DNA from: Spirochaetaceae bacterium
GTDB lineage: Bacteria; Spirochaetota; Spirochaetia; Treponematales; Breznakiellaceae
DNA: 10,425 nucleotides
Direction of reading: 5' to 3'
Assembly (NCBI GenBank): GCA_031257995.1
Contig: JAIRNN010000091.1
Location: forward strand, 1-10,425
Positions 1 through 6,251 of this stretch are shown here, one piece after another. Positions within the stretch are counted from its first letter, which is position 1; each line of letters begins with the position of its first letter. The translations under genes and the position numbers were made by a program. The notes under the pieces are model-generated. The model saw only the letters and a program-made list of their open reading frames with translations. It was not told the origin of the DNA and searched no databases.

Positions 1-76
1 GACGATATATATAAACGGATCTCCGCAATAAACGGCGGTTTCGTTTCTATCGCCGTTTCGCAGACTTCCAATTTGC

Positions 77-1348
77 TTGTCATATAGCATATCATGTCCA
101 GTTCCGACTATCACCAAGAAAAAAGCCGTTTGTTCAGGCTACACGAATCTTTTCAATCAAATGTGCGAGCTTGCCGGAATTGAATCAATCGGCATAAACG
201 GTTATTCAAAAGGGTTTGGCTATTCCGGCAAAATCGGGAAAGATACCGACCACGCATGGAACGCCGTGCATATCGGAAACAAGTGGTATCTGGTGGATGT
301 AACTTGGGATGCGGGGCCGATGGAGCGCAGGACGTTTATTAAGCGGTATTCCACCGCGTGGCTTTTTCTGGACTCTCGCCCTTTTCTCTACTCGCACTTG
401 CCCGAACAGGCCGAGTATCAGTATTACGCGCCGATCCTGACCGCCGCTGATTTCATGCGGGAAGCCTACATTCCGGGGAATTTTTTCCAATACGGCCTTG
501 CGCTCAAAACGGAAGACCCGGAGTATAACAATCTCATAGACGGCGGTTTTACCTTCGACCTTGTTATGCGTAATGCCAATGTTTCGCTATCAAGCACATT
601 GAGAACGCCGGAGCAGCGGAACATAGAGGGCGCGGCGTGGATGGAACGGAAAGGAACGGCGGTTACATTGGATTTTGACGTGCCTGACACCAGCGAATAT
701 GAAGGCTATGTTTTCGCCCGGTTCAACAACGAGGAACACCCGCAAGAAAAAGTTGACATACCGGCTTTTGAGGGAGATTGGCTGCCGAGGACCGAAGCGC
801 TTTTTAATACGGAAGACCCCAAAAACCGGAAAATAACCGAAAAAGAATTTGAGTATTTCAAGAGCTCTTATTACAAAGTTGCTGATAACGGCTGTTATTA
901 TTTTGCCGAAGACCAGTTTGACACGCCGCGCAATAACGCCGTGATGAAAGTCCATAAACTGCTGGGAATACCTGTTGACACGCTGGAAAGCGTTCTTAAT
1001 TTTAACATCAGGGCGGCTTCGGGATACCGGGGTTTTGGAAATGGCGTTTTGAAGTACCCATACACCTTTTCAACGTACAACAATGTTTCCAATACCCAGC
1101 TCGTATCGCCCGTAACGGGGACATTGAAAAGCGGGGAAACGGAGACTTTTATTATTTCGTCAAAAAACTACGCCTCGTTTGCCATTATCATAAATGGGGA
1201 ATGGCATCGTTTCACAAAAAACAGTAAGACCGGCAATTTTGAGCTGAGTTTAACGATTCCCGCTGATATACAAACATTGGAAATATCAGGCGGAACGGCG
1301 AAAACCGCCACTCATTGGGGACTTGTACAGTTTAACGTGATTCAGTGA
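77..1348 (+). CDS. Transglutaminase-like (KY-type) domain protein, 5' end unresolved
   Basis: The reading frame begins with a transglutaminase/protease core that shows all three catalytic residues: Cys19 in KAVCSGY, His59 in DHAWNAV and Asp74 in WYLVDVTWD. Such domains act as cysteine proteases, peptide cross-linkers or peptidoglycan-associated hydrolases. The remaining 340 or so residues have a beta-rich look (many short alternating strands, Tyr/Phe/Asn rich), like the C-terminal half of kyphoscoliosis-type transglutaminase proteins. The start is poor: the only start in frame before the Cys is TTG at 77, with no Shine-Dalgarno sequence, and the frame is closed upstream by a stop at 29-31. 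The first ATG in frame (codon 29) would remove the catalytic Cys. Family members normally carry a signal peptide and further sequence before the Cys, so the gene is probably 5'-truncated or frameshifted. Frame 1 is open from base 1 to 84 and could hold a displaced 5' part. Domain call is firm; gene integrity is not. Confidence 0.75.
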   Translation: MSYSISCPVPTITKKKAVCSGYTNLFNQMCELAGIESIGINGYSKGFGYSGKIGKDTDHAWNAVHIGNKWYLVDVTWDAGPMERRTFIKRYSTAWLFLDSRPFLYSHLPEQAEYQYYAPILTAADFMREAYIPGNFFQYGLALKTEDPEYNNLIDGGFTFDLVMRNANVSLSSTLRTPEQRNIEGAAWMERKGTAVTLDFDVPDTSEYEGYVFARFNNEEHPQEKVDIPAFEGDWLPRTEALFNTEDPKNRKITEKEFEYFKSSYYKVADNGCYYFAEDQFDTPRNNAVMKVHKLLGIPVDTLESVLNFNIRAASGYRGFGNGVLKYPYTFSTYNNVSNTQLVSPVTGTLKSGETETFIISSKNYASFAIIINGEWHRFTKNSKTGNFELSLTIPADIQTLEISGGTAKTATHWGLVQFNVIQ

Positions 1349-1354
1349 TCACTG
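1343..1354. other. Perfect 12-bp palindrome over the stop codon
   Basis: CAGTGATCACTG is its own reverse complement and contains the TGA stop of the transglutaminase gene. It lies about 45 bp before the next start codon. It could be an operator or a small terminator stem, but it lacks a loop and a T-run, so no function is assigned. Confidence 0.3.
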
Positions 1355-1400
1355 ACAGGTAATTTTAAGTTTAATCAATTTATTTTGGAGGATAGGTACC

Positions 1401-2015
1401 ATGAAAAAGATTTTGTTTGTTTTTGGGTTGTTGGTGATGGGTTGGGGCCTGTTTGCCCAGAACATTTCTTTTGGCGGGCATTTGGCAGCCAATTTTGAAA
1501 ATGTTATGCCGACGTTTGAGTTAGGGATTAATTTTTCTCGAGTCGATGTGTTGGCGGGGGTTAGTTTTTGGCTCTATCAAGACGAGGTTTCGTATGATAA
1601 TTACCAAAACTTTAATGTCGATAGCAAAGTTGAGGAACGCTGGTTTAGGATTTTTGCGGGACTTGCGCCAAAGGTGGCGGCAACAGAAAAATTGACCCTT
1701 TCATTTCCCCTATTGGCAAAAATACAGTTTCGGGATGATGCTTTCAGCTTTGAAGATGATCGGACCTACTCGACATCGTCTCCCCAAAAGGTTGCCTATT
1801 TTGGTTACGGCATAGATTTCGGCGCTCGTGTGCATTATGCCTTAACGAAAAGATGGAACATATACGGCGGCACGATTATGAATGTGTTGTTTATTTCGCA
1901 CAATAAATACACGTATTGGAAAAATAGTCCCGATGATACGTATACCAGGCAAAACAACACGATGAGTTGGTTTACCGACGGCCTTGTGGAAATGGGCGCG
2001 CGGGTTACTTTCTAA
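1401..2015 (+). CDS. Small outer-membrane beta-barrel protein
   Basis: A 204-residue secreted protein. It opens with a classic signal peptide: MKK, a hydrophobic core up to about residue 17, and cleavage expected after LFAQ near residue 20. The mature part is a run of alternating amphipathic strands rich in Tyr, Phe, Trp and Gly, such as FGGHLAANFE, ARVHYALTKRWNIYGG and GLVEMGARVTF. It ends in Phe, the usual C-terminal residue recognised by the BAM assembly machinery. The size suits an 8- to 10-stranded barrel. The start is well supported: GGAGG at 1387-1391 lies 9 bases before the ATG. It is the first gene of the AT-rich cluster and is followed 52 bp later by a second barrel gene. Family and ligand are not recognised; a porin or surface adhesin role is only a guess. 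Confidence 0.75.
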   Translation: MKKILFVFGLLVMGWGLFAQNISFGGHLAANFENVMPTFELGINFSRVDVLAGVSFWLYQDEVSYDNYQNFNVDSKVEERWFRIFAGLAPKVAATEKLTLSFPLLAKIQFRDDAFSFEDDRTYSTSSPQKVAYFGYGIDFGARVHYALTKRWNIYGGTIMNVLFISHNKYTYWKNSPDDTYTRQNNTMSWFTDGLVEMGARVTF

Positions 2016-2067
2016 ACGGGTTGCGTATGCGTTTCGGGATAGTGAAGTTAGGTGAAGGATATAAAGT

Positions 2068-2730
2068 ATGCGTAAAATGATTTGTTTGGCAATAATGATG
2101 GCGCTCTCTGTTGAAGTTGCCTTTACACAAAACAAAGAAACGGATAAAGGTTTCTTTGTTACCGCCGGATTCCTCTATAATTCTGAGAAAATAGAGCCGG
2201 ACCCCCAATTTGCTACCAGCGGAATGAACATGGCTGTTGGCTTGGGATATGATTTTGAGCCTGTTACCATCAATCTATTGTTTGATTTCATGTTGTTAGA
2301 GAGAATCGAATATCAAGGTTATGGTTATAGCAGAGACATGCAGATTAAAGGAGGGAATAACATAGGGCTGGGAGTGAATCTGGGCATAAAATTATTGAAC
2401 GGCCGGGTGTTTGATATACTGTTGCCTGTTGGAGGATTATTCCGGTTCAGCGGGTTCGAGGTTAGGCATGACAGTGAAAGAAAATTCGAATATGCGTATA
2501 TCAATGTAGAATCCGGGCTGGTACTTTCATGGCGTTTATCGAAAATGTTTGCGGTATCTGTACCGTTAAACATAGGGTATCCGGTTTACAAAAATTCCAC
2601 GGTGGAAAATTATGCCCAAAAAGATTACGAGGTTTTTCATTATTCGCTTGGTATCGAGGTTCATATCTTAATAAACGGAATAGCGGATTCCGCAAACAGA
2701 ACAACGGAGGTTTTACACAATGACAGATGA
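2068..2730 (+). CDS. Second small outer-membrane beta-barrel protein with a non-barrel tail
   Basis: A 220-residue protein with a signal peptide (MRKM followed by a hydrophobic stretch, likely cut after AFTQ near residue 21). The mature part has repeated amphipathic strands (GFFVTAGFLYN, MNMAVGLGYDF, NIGLGVNLGIKLL, FHYSLGIEVHIL), as in small porin-like barrels. AAGGA at 2055-2059, 8 bases before the ATG, supports the start. Unlike the preceding barrel protein it does not end in Phe: after the last strand there is a hydrophilic tail of about 16 residues. That tail encodes the ribosome binding site of the next gene and overlaps it by 11 bp, so the two are probably translated together. Its signal-peptide segment is nearly duplicated about 1.1 kb downstream, in front of the YARHG-domain gene. 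Function not recognised. Confidence 0.7.
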   Translation: MRKMICLAIMMALSVEVAFTQNKETDKGFFVTAGFLYNSEKIEPDPQFATSGMNMAVGLGYDFEPVTINLLFDFMLLERIEYQGYGYSRDMQIKGGNNIGLGVNLGIKLLNGRVFDILLPVGGLFRFSGFEVRHDSERKFEYAYINVESGLVLSWRLSKMFAVSVPLNIGYPVYKNSTVENYAQKDYEVFHYSLGIEVHILINGIADSANRTTEVLHNDR

Positions 2731-3100
2731 TTTCTGGTTGCATGAGTTTGGGAACAAGGACACAGGAAAAGATTTTGCGGGGCGTACTGTAAAGAGAAGC
2801 GACTATATTGGTAATTTCAAGCAGGGAGGCAAACTGCCGGCGACCGCATGGGATTTTGAGGATATAGAACCGTTAAATCCAAACGGAAGCGAGAAGCATA
2901 AAAAGCGGCATAACGACATCTCGAATTGGCAGGTAGCAAATGTGGCTACAAACCGGGAAAAAGAGAACAAGACTTCTTTTACTATTGATGGTGTTCACTA
3001 TCAGGTTGTTAAGAATACGCCGAAAATGACACAAGGCAAGCGTCTTGCGCCCTACCCGTATAAAGGGAAAAAATACTGCATCGTCATACTTGACGATTAA
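2720..3100 (+). CDS. HNH-nuclease-like small protein lacking the first catalytic His
   Basis: A 126-residue cytoplasmic protein (no signal peptide, no membrane segment). GGAGG at 2706-2710, 9 bases before the ATG, supports the start, and the gene overlaps the preceding barrel gene by 11 bp. The order DFAGR (18-22), KRSDY (25-29), AWDFEDIEP (43-51), ISNWQVANVATNREKENK (67-84) and SFTIDGVHYQV (86-96) matches the layout of small HNH-type proteins, which read roughly: DFAGR, KxxY, WxxDHIxP, NxQxxxxxTNxxKxDK, F..G..YQV. In those the His of DHIxP is catalytic. Here the equivalent is EDIEP, with Asp and no His, so nuclease activity is doubtful. His60, His64 and the Asn residues are nearby, but I cannot show they substitute. 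The family match is from memory of the motif pattern, not a search. It may be an inactive relative, for example a regulator or toxin remnant. Confidence 0.55.
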   Translation: MTDDFWLHEFGNKDTGKDFAGRTVKRSDYIGNFKQGGKLPATAWDFEDIEPLNPNGSEKHKKRHNDISNWQVANVATNREKENKTSFTIDGVHYQVVKNTPKMTQGKRLAPYPYKGKKYCIVILDD

Positions 3101-3185
3101 TGCGGGGTATTATGCGGAAACGAATGATCAGGCGGGGTTTGATTGTCTTTTTGGGCGATGGTTTCGGGGTATAAGGAGATAAACT

Positions 3186-3254
3186 ATGAATAAAATTATT
3201 ATTTGTTCGGCAATAATGCTGGTTCTTTCTGTTGAAATAGTGGAGGATTTATGA
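3186..3254 (+). CDS. 22-residue signal-peptide mini-ORF, duplicate of an upstream leader
   Basis: ATG at 3186 has a strong AAGGAG (3173-3178, spacing 7) and opens a 22-residue peptide, MNKIIICSAIMLVLSVE plus five residues. It aligns with the signal peptide of the barrel gene at 2068 (MRKM-ICLAIMMALSVE) with one inserted codon; bases such as GGCAATAATG and TCTGTTGAA are identical. The match stops just where the mature protein should begin. The stop TGA (3252-3254) overlaps the ATG of the next gene (3251-3253) as ATGA, and it contains that gene's GGAGG at 3242-3246. It is either the stub of a lost paralogous barrel gene or a leader peptide that couples translation into the YARHG gene. Confidence 0.5.
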   Translation: MNKIIICSAIMLVLSVEIVEDL

Positions 3255-4510
3255 AAAAAGCATATAACATTATGTATCTTTTTGTTTTCTTTCAGGTTGC
3301 TTGTACGGTAATGGCGCAGGGACAAAGCGCCAAATACCGAGAAATTATCGAAAAAGGGAAACTAACCCCTTTAGCCTCTTTATTATCCGAAAAGGAACTG
3401 GCTCAATTTTCAAAAGACGAATTGAGAATAATACGAAATACCATATTTGCTCAATACGGCTTTACTTTCGGTGTAGAAGATTTGAAAAAGCATTTTGAAC
3501 AATTTGCCTGGTATAAAGCAACCGGATCTAATGTGGACCAATATTTGACCGATATTGACCGGGAAAATATAAGAATCATTCAAGCGTTGGAAAGCAATGC
3601 CGCCGCTCTGGAAGAGGTAAAGTCAGATAATCTAATCTATGTGGAAATTCAGCAACTGACATCACCGACAATAATAACATTCCAGTCGGTTGATGAATTC
3701 AGAAAATTGATTCAGCAATACAACATAACGGTTATTTTGTACAATGCCAATACATTTTATTTCGAGAATAATACGTTGATGTATAGCATTGCCTCGAATG
3801 GATACAAAAAGATCACCGAATACGAGAACGGTTTCAAACTTGGATTCAAAAATGGGGAATCCTATTATTTCGCGCTGGACAATAAATTGTCAAATCAGGA
3901 GGAAGTCGATTATTACAAGGCGCAAAACTATATCACATCCGCCGATTTCTTTGACGCGAGATCAATGGGTTTGATAAGCAACACCGTGCAGAATAAGATT
4001 GTAACCGTGACAGGACTCATAAGAAAATCAAATTTTCAAAAATTATCTCGGTATATAAACATATTATTATATTCAAACAATAGCGGTAGTATGCCGTTAG
4101 AAAAAATAAATACAACCGATATTGAGGAAATTGTGCGGAGATCGAATGGTTATATTAGACCATTTGGCGAAACAATGTATTATGTTTCGATACCGGTAAA
4201 TTATAGGGGCGATGGTTATTATAGAGGTAATAGGCATTATGGAAGCGGCAGTGGAATTGGTGATGACGCTTTGTTCTATTACGCCCTTAAAATAGCGCAG
4301 TATTCAAATATCGAGGAGTATATAAAAATAACAGGCAACAATAATTATATGGGTATTATGAATTCAAGGGATGGAAATCATTATAATATAAAAGACAATG
4401 AAAAATTAACTGTGGAATTGGGTTATAAAACCTATGCGGATTTTGAAGACTCAATGGGCAGAAATATAACAAATAGCAAAGATTACTATATAGTAAAGCA
4501 ATATTATTAA
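3251..4510 (+). CDS. Secreted YARHG-domain protein
   Basis: A 419-residue exported protein. The N-terminus is a signal sequence: MKK, hydrophobic to about residue 17, with possible type I cleavage after VMAQ near residue 23. Cys18 in QVAC could alternatively serve as a loose spirochaetal lipobox, but Gln at -3 makes that less likely. Residues about 57-112 are a YARHG domain: ELRIIRNTIFAQYGFTF, then a WYKA segment, then LTDIDRENIRII. This extracellular module is named for its Tyr-Ala-Arg-His-Gly core, here read as FAQYG. The remaining 300 residues are Tyr/Asn-rich and match nothing I recognise; a Gly/Tyr/Arg-rich patch lies around residues 315-335. The ATG has GGAGG only 4 bases away, but it overlaps the stop of a mini-ORF with a better ribosome site, so coupled translation is plausible. 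Probably envelope or surface associated; ligand unknown. Confidence 0.75.
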   Translation: MKKAYNIMYLFVFFQVACTVMAQGQSAKYREIIEKGKLTPLASLLSEKELAQFSKDELRIIRNTIFAQYGFTFGVEDLKKHFEQFAWYKATGSNVDQYLTDIDRENIRIIQALESNAAALEEVKSDNLIYVEIQQLTSPTIITFQSVDEFRKLIQQYNITVILYNANTFYFENNTLMYSIASNGYKKITEYENGFKLGFKNGESYYFALDNKLSNQEEVDYYKAQNYITSADFFDARSMGLISNTVQNKIVTVTGLIRKSNFQKLSRYINILLYSNNSGSMPLEKINTTDIEEIVRRSNGYIRPFGETMYYVSIPVNYRGDGYYRGNRHYGSGSGIGDDALFYYALKIAQYSNIEEYIKITGNNNYMGIMNSRDGNHYNIKDNEKLTVELGYKTYADFEDSMGRNITNSKDYYIVKQYY

Positions 4511-4518
4511 ATGAAAGA

Positions 4519-4548
4519 GGCGGTTCCAAAACAGATACTGGAACCGCC
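4519..4548 (+). terminator. Strong hairpin after the + strand cluster
   Basis: A perfect 10-bp stem, GGCGGTTCCA (4519-4528) with TGGAACCGCC (4539-4548), closes a 10-nt loop 9 bp after the stop of the YARHG gene. The following bases, AAATGTTTG, are only weakly T-rich, so it may be an RNA-end stabiliser rather than a full intrinsic terminator. Confidence 0.5.
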
Positions 4549-4573
4549 AAATGTTTGTGCCGGCCTGAGCGGA

Positions 4574-4609
4574 GGGGTCGGCAAAATTTGCCGCGACTTC
4601 CCCCTTTTT
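4574..4609 (+). terminator. Candidate intrinsic terminator between convergent genes
   Basis: An imperfect stem with bulges (GGGGTC at 4574-4579 with GACTTCCCC on the other arm, and inner GGCA/TGCC) is followed by TTTTT at 4605-4609 on the + strand. It would stop readthrough from the left cluster into the convergent metal exporter gene. On the minus strand the same hairpin is not followed by a T-run. Confidence 0.4.
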
Positions 4610-4652
4610 AGCCACTAACCACTATCTTTTAGCCATTGCCCCATTTTGCGTT

Positions 4653-5576
4653 CTACAACTCGTTCTCGCGCAGTCCGTATTTCTCGGCGGGCCCGGTATC
4701 GCCCTGCGGCTCAATGTGTACCATAATGTCGTAGACATCCTCGACATTTTGTTTGATGGCTTTTTCGACGGCATCCGCAATGTTATGGGCATCGCGTACC
4801 GTGGTCGCGGGATCGACCTCAATGTCAATGTCAACGACCCACAGCCCAGCGACACGGCGCATCCTGACACGATGGGGATTGCCCGCTCCCTGCACGGAGC
4901 GTACCGCGTCAAAGACGGCGCGGTACGAGGCGGCATCTCCTGAGCCGTCCATCAGTTCGGTGTTGGTCACAACAAAAATCTCGACTGCCGACTTAATCAC
5001 CCATAACCCGACCGCAAGCGCGGCGATGCTGTCGATGATCCCGATGTGCAGATATATGGAGAGGCCCAGGCCGATGAGAACGCCGCCTGAGAGCAACACG
5101 TCGCTTGCCATGTTTTTGGCGTTGGCGAGTAACATGGGGGAACGCGCCTTTTTGCCGAAGAAGTATTGGCTCAGCGCGAGCAGCAGTTTTCCCGCGATTG
5201 AGACTGCGGTAACGATCACGGCGGGCATTTCCGGCACTTCGGGAACTTTTTTCTCGATGAGAAAGAGGATGGACGAGCGGATAAGCTCCGCGCCCGCGAA
5301 AAACAGGAGGCAGGCGAGTAACGCCGTGGCTATCGTTTCCGCGCGGCCGTGTCCCCAAGGGTGGTTTTTGTCGGCGGGTTTGGAGATCACCTTTGACACG
5401 AAAAGCGTCATCACCGAGATGATCACGTCCACCGACGAGTCGATGCCATCGCCGACGACTGCGAGGCTGCCCGACACGAACCCTACGGCCATTTTTGCCA
5501 CAGCCAGTGCCGCGTTTCCCAGCAAGGCCGTGATTGACGCGGTGCGAATGACTGCCGACTTTGTAAATCCGTTCAT
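4653..5576 (-). CDS. Cation diffusion facilitator (CDF) family metal exporter
   Basis: A 307-residue inner-membrane protein with six hydrophobic segments and a cytoplasmic C-terminal domain. It exports divalent metal (Zn, Fe, Mn, Cd or similar) in exchange for protons. Site A residues are IDSSVD (Asp46, Asp50) in TM2 and NMASD (Asn155, Asp159) in TM5. The inter-helix site region reads ADKNHPWGHGRAE (Asp69, His72, His76), as in E. coli FieF/YiiP. The C-terminal part has the ferredoxin-like fold signature with HRVRMRR, RDAHNIAD and MVHIEP. Asn155 replaces the His of the usual TM5 HxxxD, which is reminiscent of Mn-type exporters. I chose ATG 5576 because family members begin close to this motif order; a TTG at 5669 gives a 31-residue extension of unlikely composition. 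The ATG has no good Shine-Dalgarno sequence. The gene is convergent with the left cluster. Confidence 0.9.
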   Translation of the reverse strand: MNGFTKSAVIRTASITALLGNAALAVAKMAVGFVSGSLAVVGDGIDSSVDVIISVMTLFVSKVISKPADKNHPWGHGRAETIATALLACLLFFAGAELIRSSILFLIEKKVPEVPEMPAVIVTAVSIAGKLLLALSQYFFGKKARSPMLLANAKNMASDVLLSGGVLIGLGLSIYLHIGIIDSIAALAVGLWVIKSAVEIFVVTNTELMDGSGDAASYRAVFDAVRSVQGAGNPHRVRMRRVAGLWVVDIDIEVDPATTVRDAHNIADAVEKAIKQNVEDVYDIMVHIEPQGDTGPAEKYGLRENEL

Positions 5577-5675
5577 ACCGCGCAGTATAGCACGTTTGGG
5601 AATATGTACGGACAGTGCCGAGAGACTCCCCTCCATCGTGGGTAGTGGGCGAAAAACGTTGCTTGCCAATCAGGT

Positions 5676-5770
5676 GGGGGAAGTCTCCCCCTCGCTACGG
5701 TCTTGCGCCCTCCGCTACCCCCTCTGCGGGGGCTTCCCGCCCCCGAAGGTGTCATGGACACCCCGCCCCC
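5676..5770 (+). repeat. GC-rich hairpin repeat, copy B (upstream of the CDF gene)
   Basis: Three blocks in order on the + strand: GGGGGAAGTCTCCCCCTC; then TCCGCTACCCCCTCTGCGG with a further GGG; then CCCGCCCCCGAAGG, a hairpin, and CCCCGCCCCC. Each block can fold: GGGGA/TCCCC, CCCCC/GGGGG and GGTGTC-ATG-GACACC. The same three blocks in the same order occur on the minus strand at 8380-8522 inside the insertase-hydrolase gene. This copy would lie in the 5' leader of the metal exporter mRNA if the promoter at 5790-5818 is used. Confidence 0.75.
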
Positions 5771-5789
5771 GGTAACAAAGACGGCTGAA

Positions 5790-5818
5790 TAGTTATAGTA
5801 GAACAACTATATAGTCAA
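5790..5818 (-). promoter_or_regulatory. Candidate sigma-70-type promoter for the CDF gene
   Basis: On the minus strand TTGACT (5813-5818) is followed after 17 bases by TAACTA (5790-5795), or after 15 bases by TATAAC (5792-5797). The surrounding 40 bp are AT-rich within a GC-rich neighbourhood. It lies about 210 bp before the CDF start and would place the hairpin repeat in the leader. Inferred from sequence only. Confidence 0.4.
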
Positions 5819-5960
5819 CATATTTCGCCCTTGACCCCATCGTGGGGAACGGCGGAGAACAGAGGGAGGCATTGATAACGAACAGGACTATGAGCAAGCT
5901 TCGTTCACGACCATAAACAGGAATCCCCACAACAATTCACTTTAACCGCGTGTCGGGAGA

Positions 5961-6050
5961 CAGGAGGGCTGCTGCCGGAGTACGGCTGTACTACCTCATG
6001 CGGCTGCGCCGCCTTGGATAGTAATGCGTCCTCCGGTAGCAGCATTCCTG
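5961..6050. repeat. Long imperfect hairpin of about 90 nt
   Basis: Outer arms 5961-5980 and 6031-6050 pair at 17 of 20 positions (core GCTGCTGCCGGAG against CTCCGGTAGCAGC). Inside are ACG/CGT (5982-5984, 6027-6029), TACTACC with GGATAGTA (with a bulge), and an apical GCGGC-TGC-GCCGC (6000-6012). The whole segment therefore folds into one long rod in DNA or RNA. It has no open frame of note. It could be a miniature mobile element, a REP-type element or a structured RNA; I cannot tell which. Confidence 0.6.
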
Positions 6051-6139
6051 CACGATAGATATGCTATTGAGGCGGCCGTTGGACGGTCCGGTTTGATAAT
6101 CTATCGGCTGGATAGACGGTATTGAAGGCCGGTAAAAAC

Positions 6140-6212
6140 TTTCCGTCTCCCCCCTATCCATCCATCCGTTTGGTCTTCCGCTATCCCCTCTCCTAGGGGT
6201 TCCACAGATGCC
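6140..6212 (+). repeat. Decayed third copy (C) of the GC-rich repeat
   Basis: On the + strand GTCTCCCCCC near 6145 resembles block 1, and GGTCTTCCGCTATCCCCTCT followed by AGGGG (6172-6199) resembles block 2 of copy A (GGTCTTCCGTTACCCCCTCT then GGGGG). A CCCC/GGGG stem remains at 6185-6199. Block 3 is reduced to about GATGCC. It lies just after the 3' end of the insertase-hydrolase gene. Weaker support than copies A and B. Confidence 0.45.
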
Positions 6213-6251
6213 GCCATATATGATAACGCGGATAATTTTCCCGTCTGTTCA

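Larger units (their letters stand above)
5577..6251. other. 675-bp gene-free region with repeats and hairpins
   Basis: This stretch lies between two minus-strand genes. It contains a candidate promoter for the metal exporter, a GC-rich hairpin repeat, a long hairpin and a decayed repeat copy, each listed separately. Open frames in it, including a 77-codon minus frame through the repeat at 5573-5806, have repeat-derived composition and no homology I can recognise. Two further small inverted repeats occur: CTATC/GATAG around 6102-6116 and an imperfect CGGCCGT/ACGGTCCG near 6073-6091. I see no tRNA or classical riboswitch here. Confidence 0.6.

Noticed and set aside
5577..5669. N-terminal extension of the CDF protein from TTG at 5669
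   Set aside because: The added 31 residues do not resemble CDF N-termini, there is no ribosome site, and the ATG at 5576 fits the family start.
4753..5775. Long + strand open frame of 340 codons opposite the metal exporter
   Set aside because: It is antisense to a clear CDF protein; its Ser/Ala/Thr/Pro-rich composition is what a GC-rich complementary strand gives, and it has no domain.
5573..5806. 77-codon minus frame reading through repeat copy B and into the CDF start
   Set aside because: It is in a different frame from the CDF gene, and the Gly/Arg-rich sequence comes from the repeat; no ribosome site.
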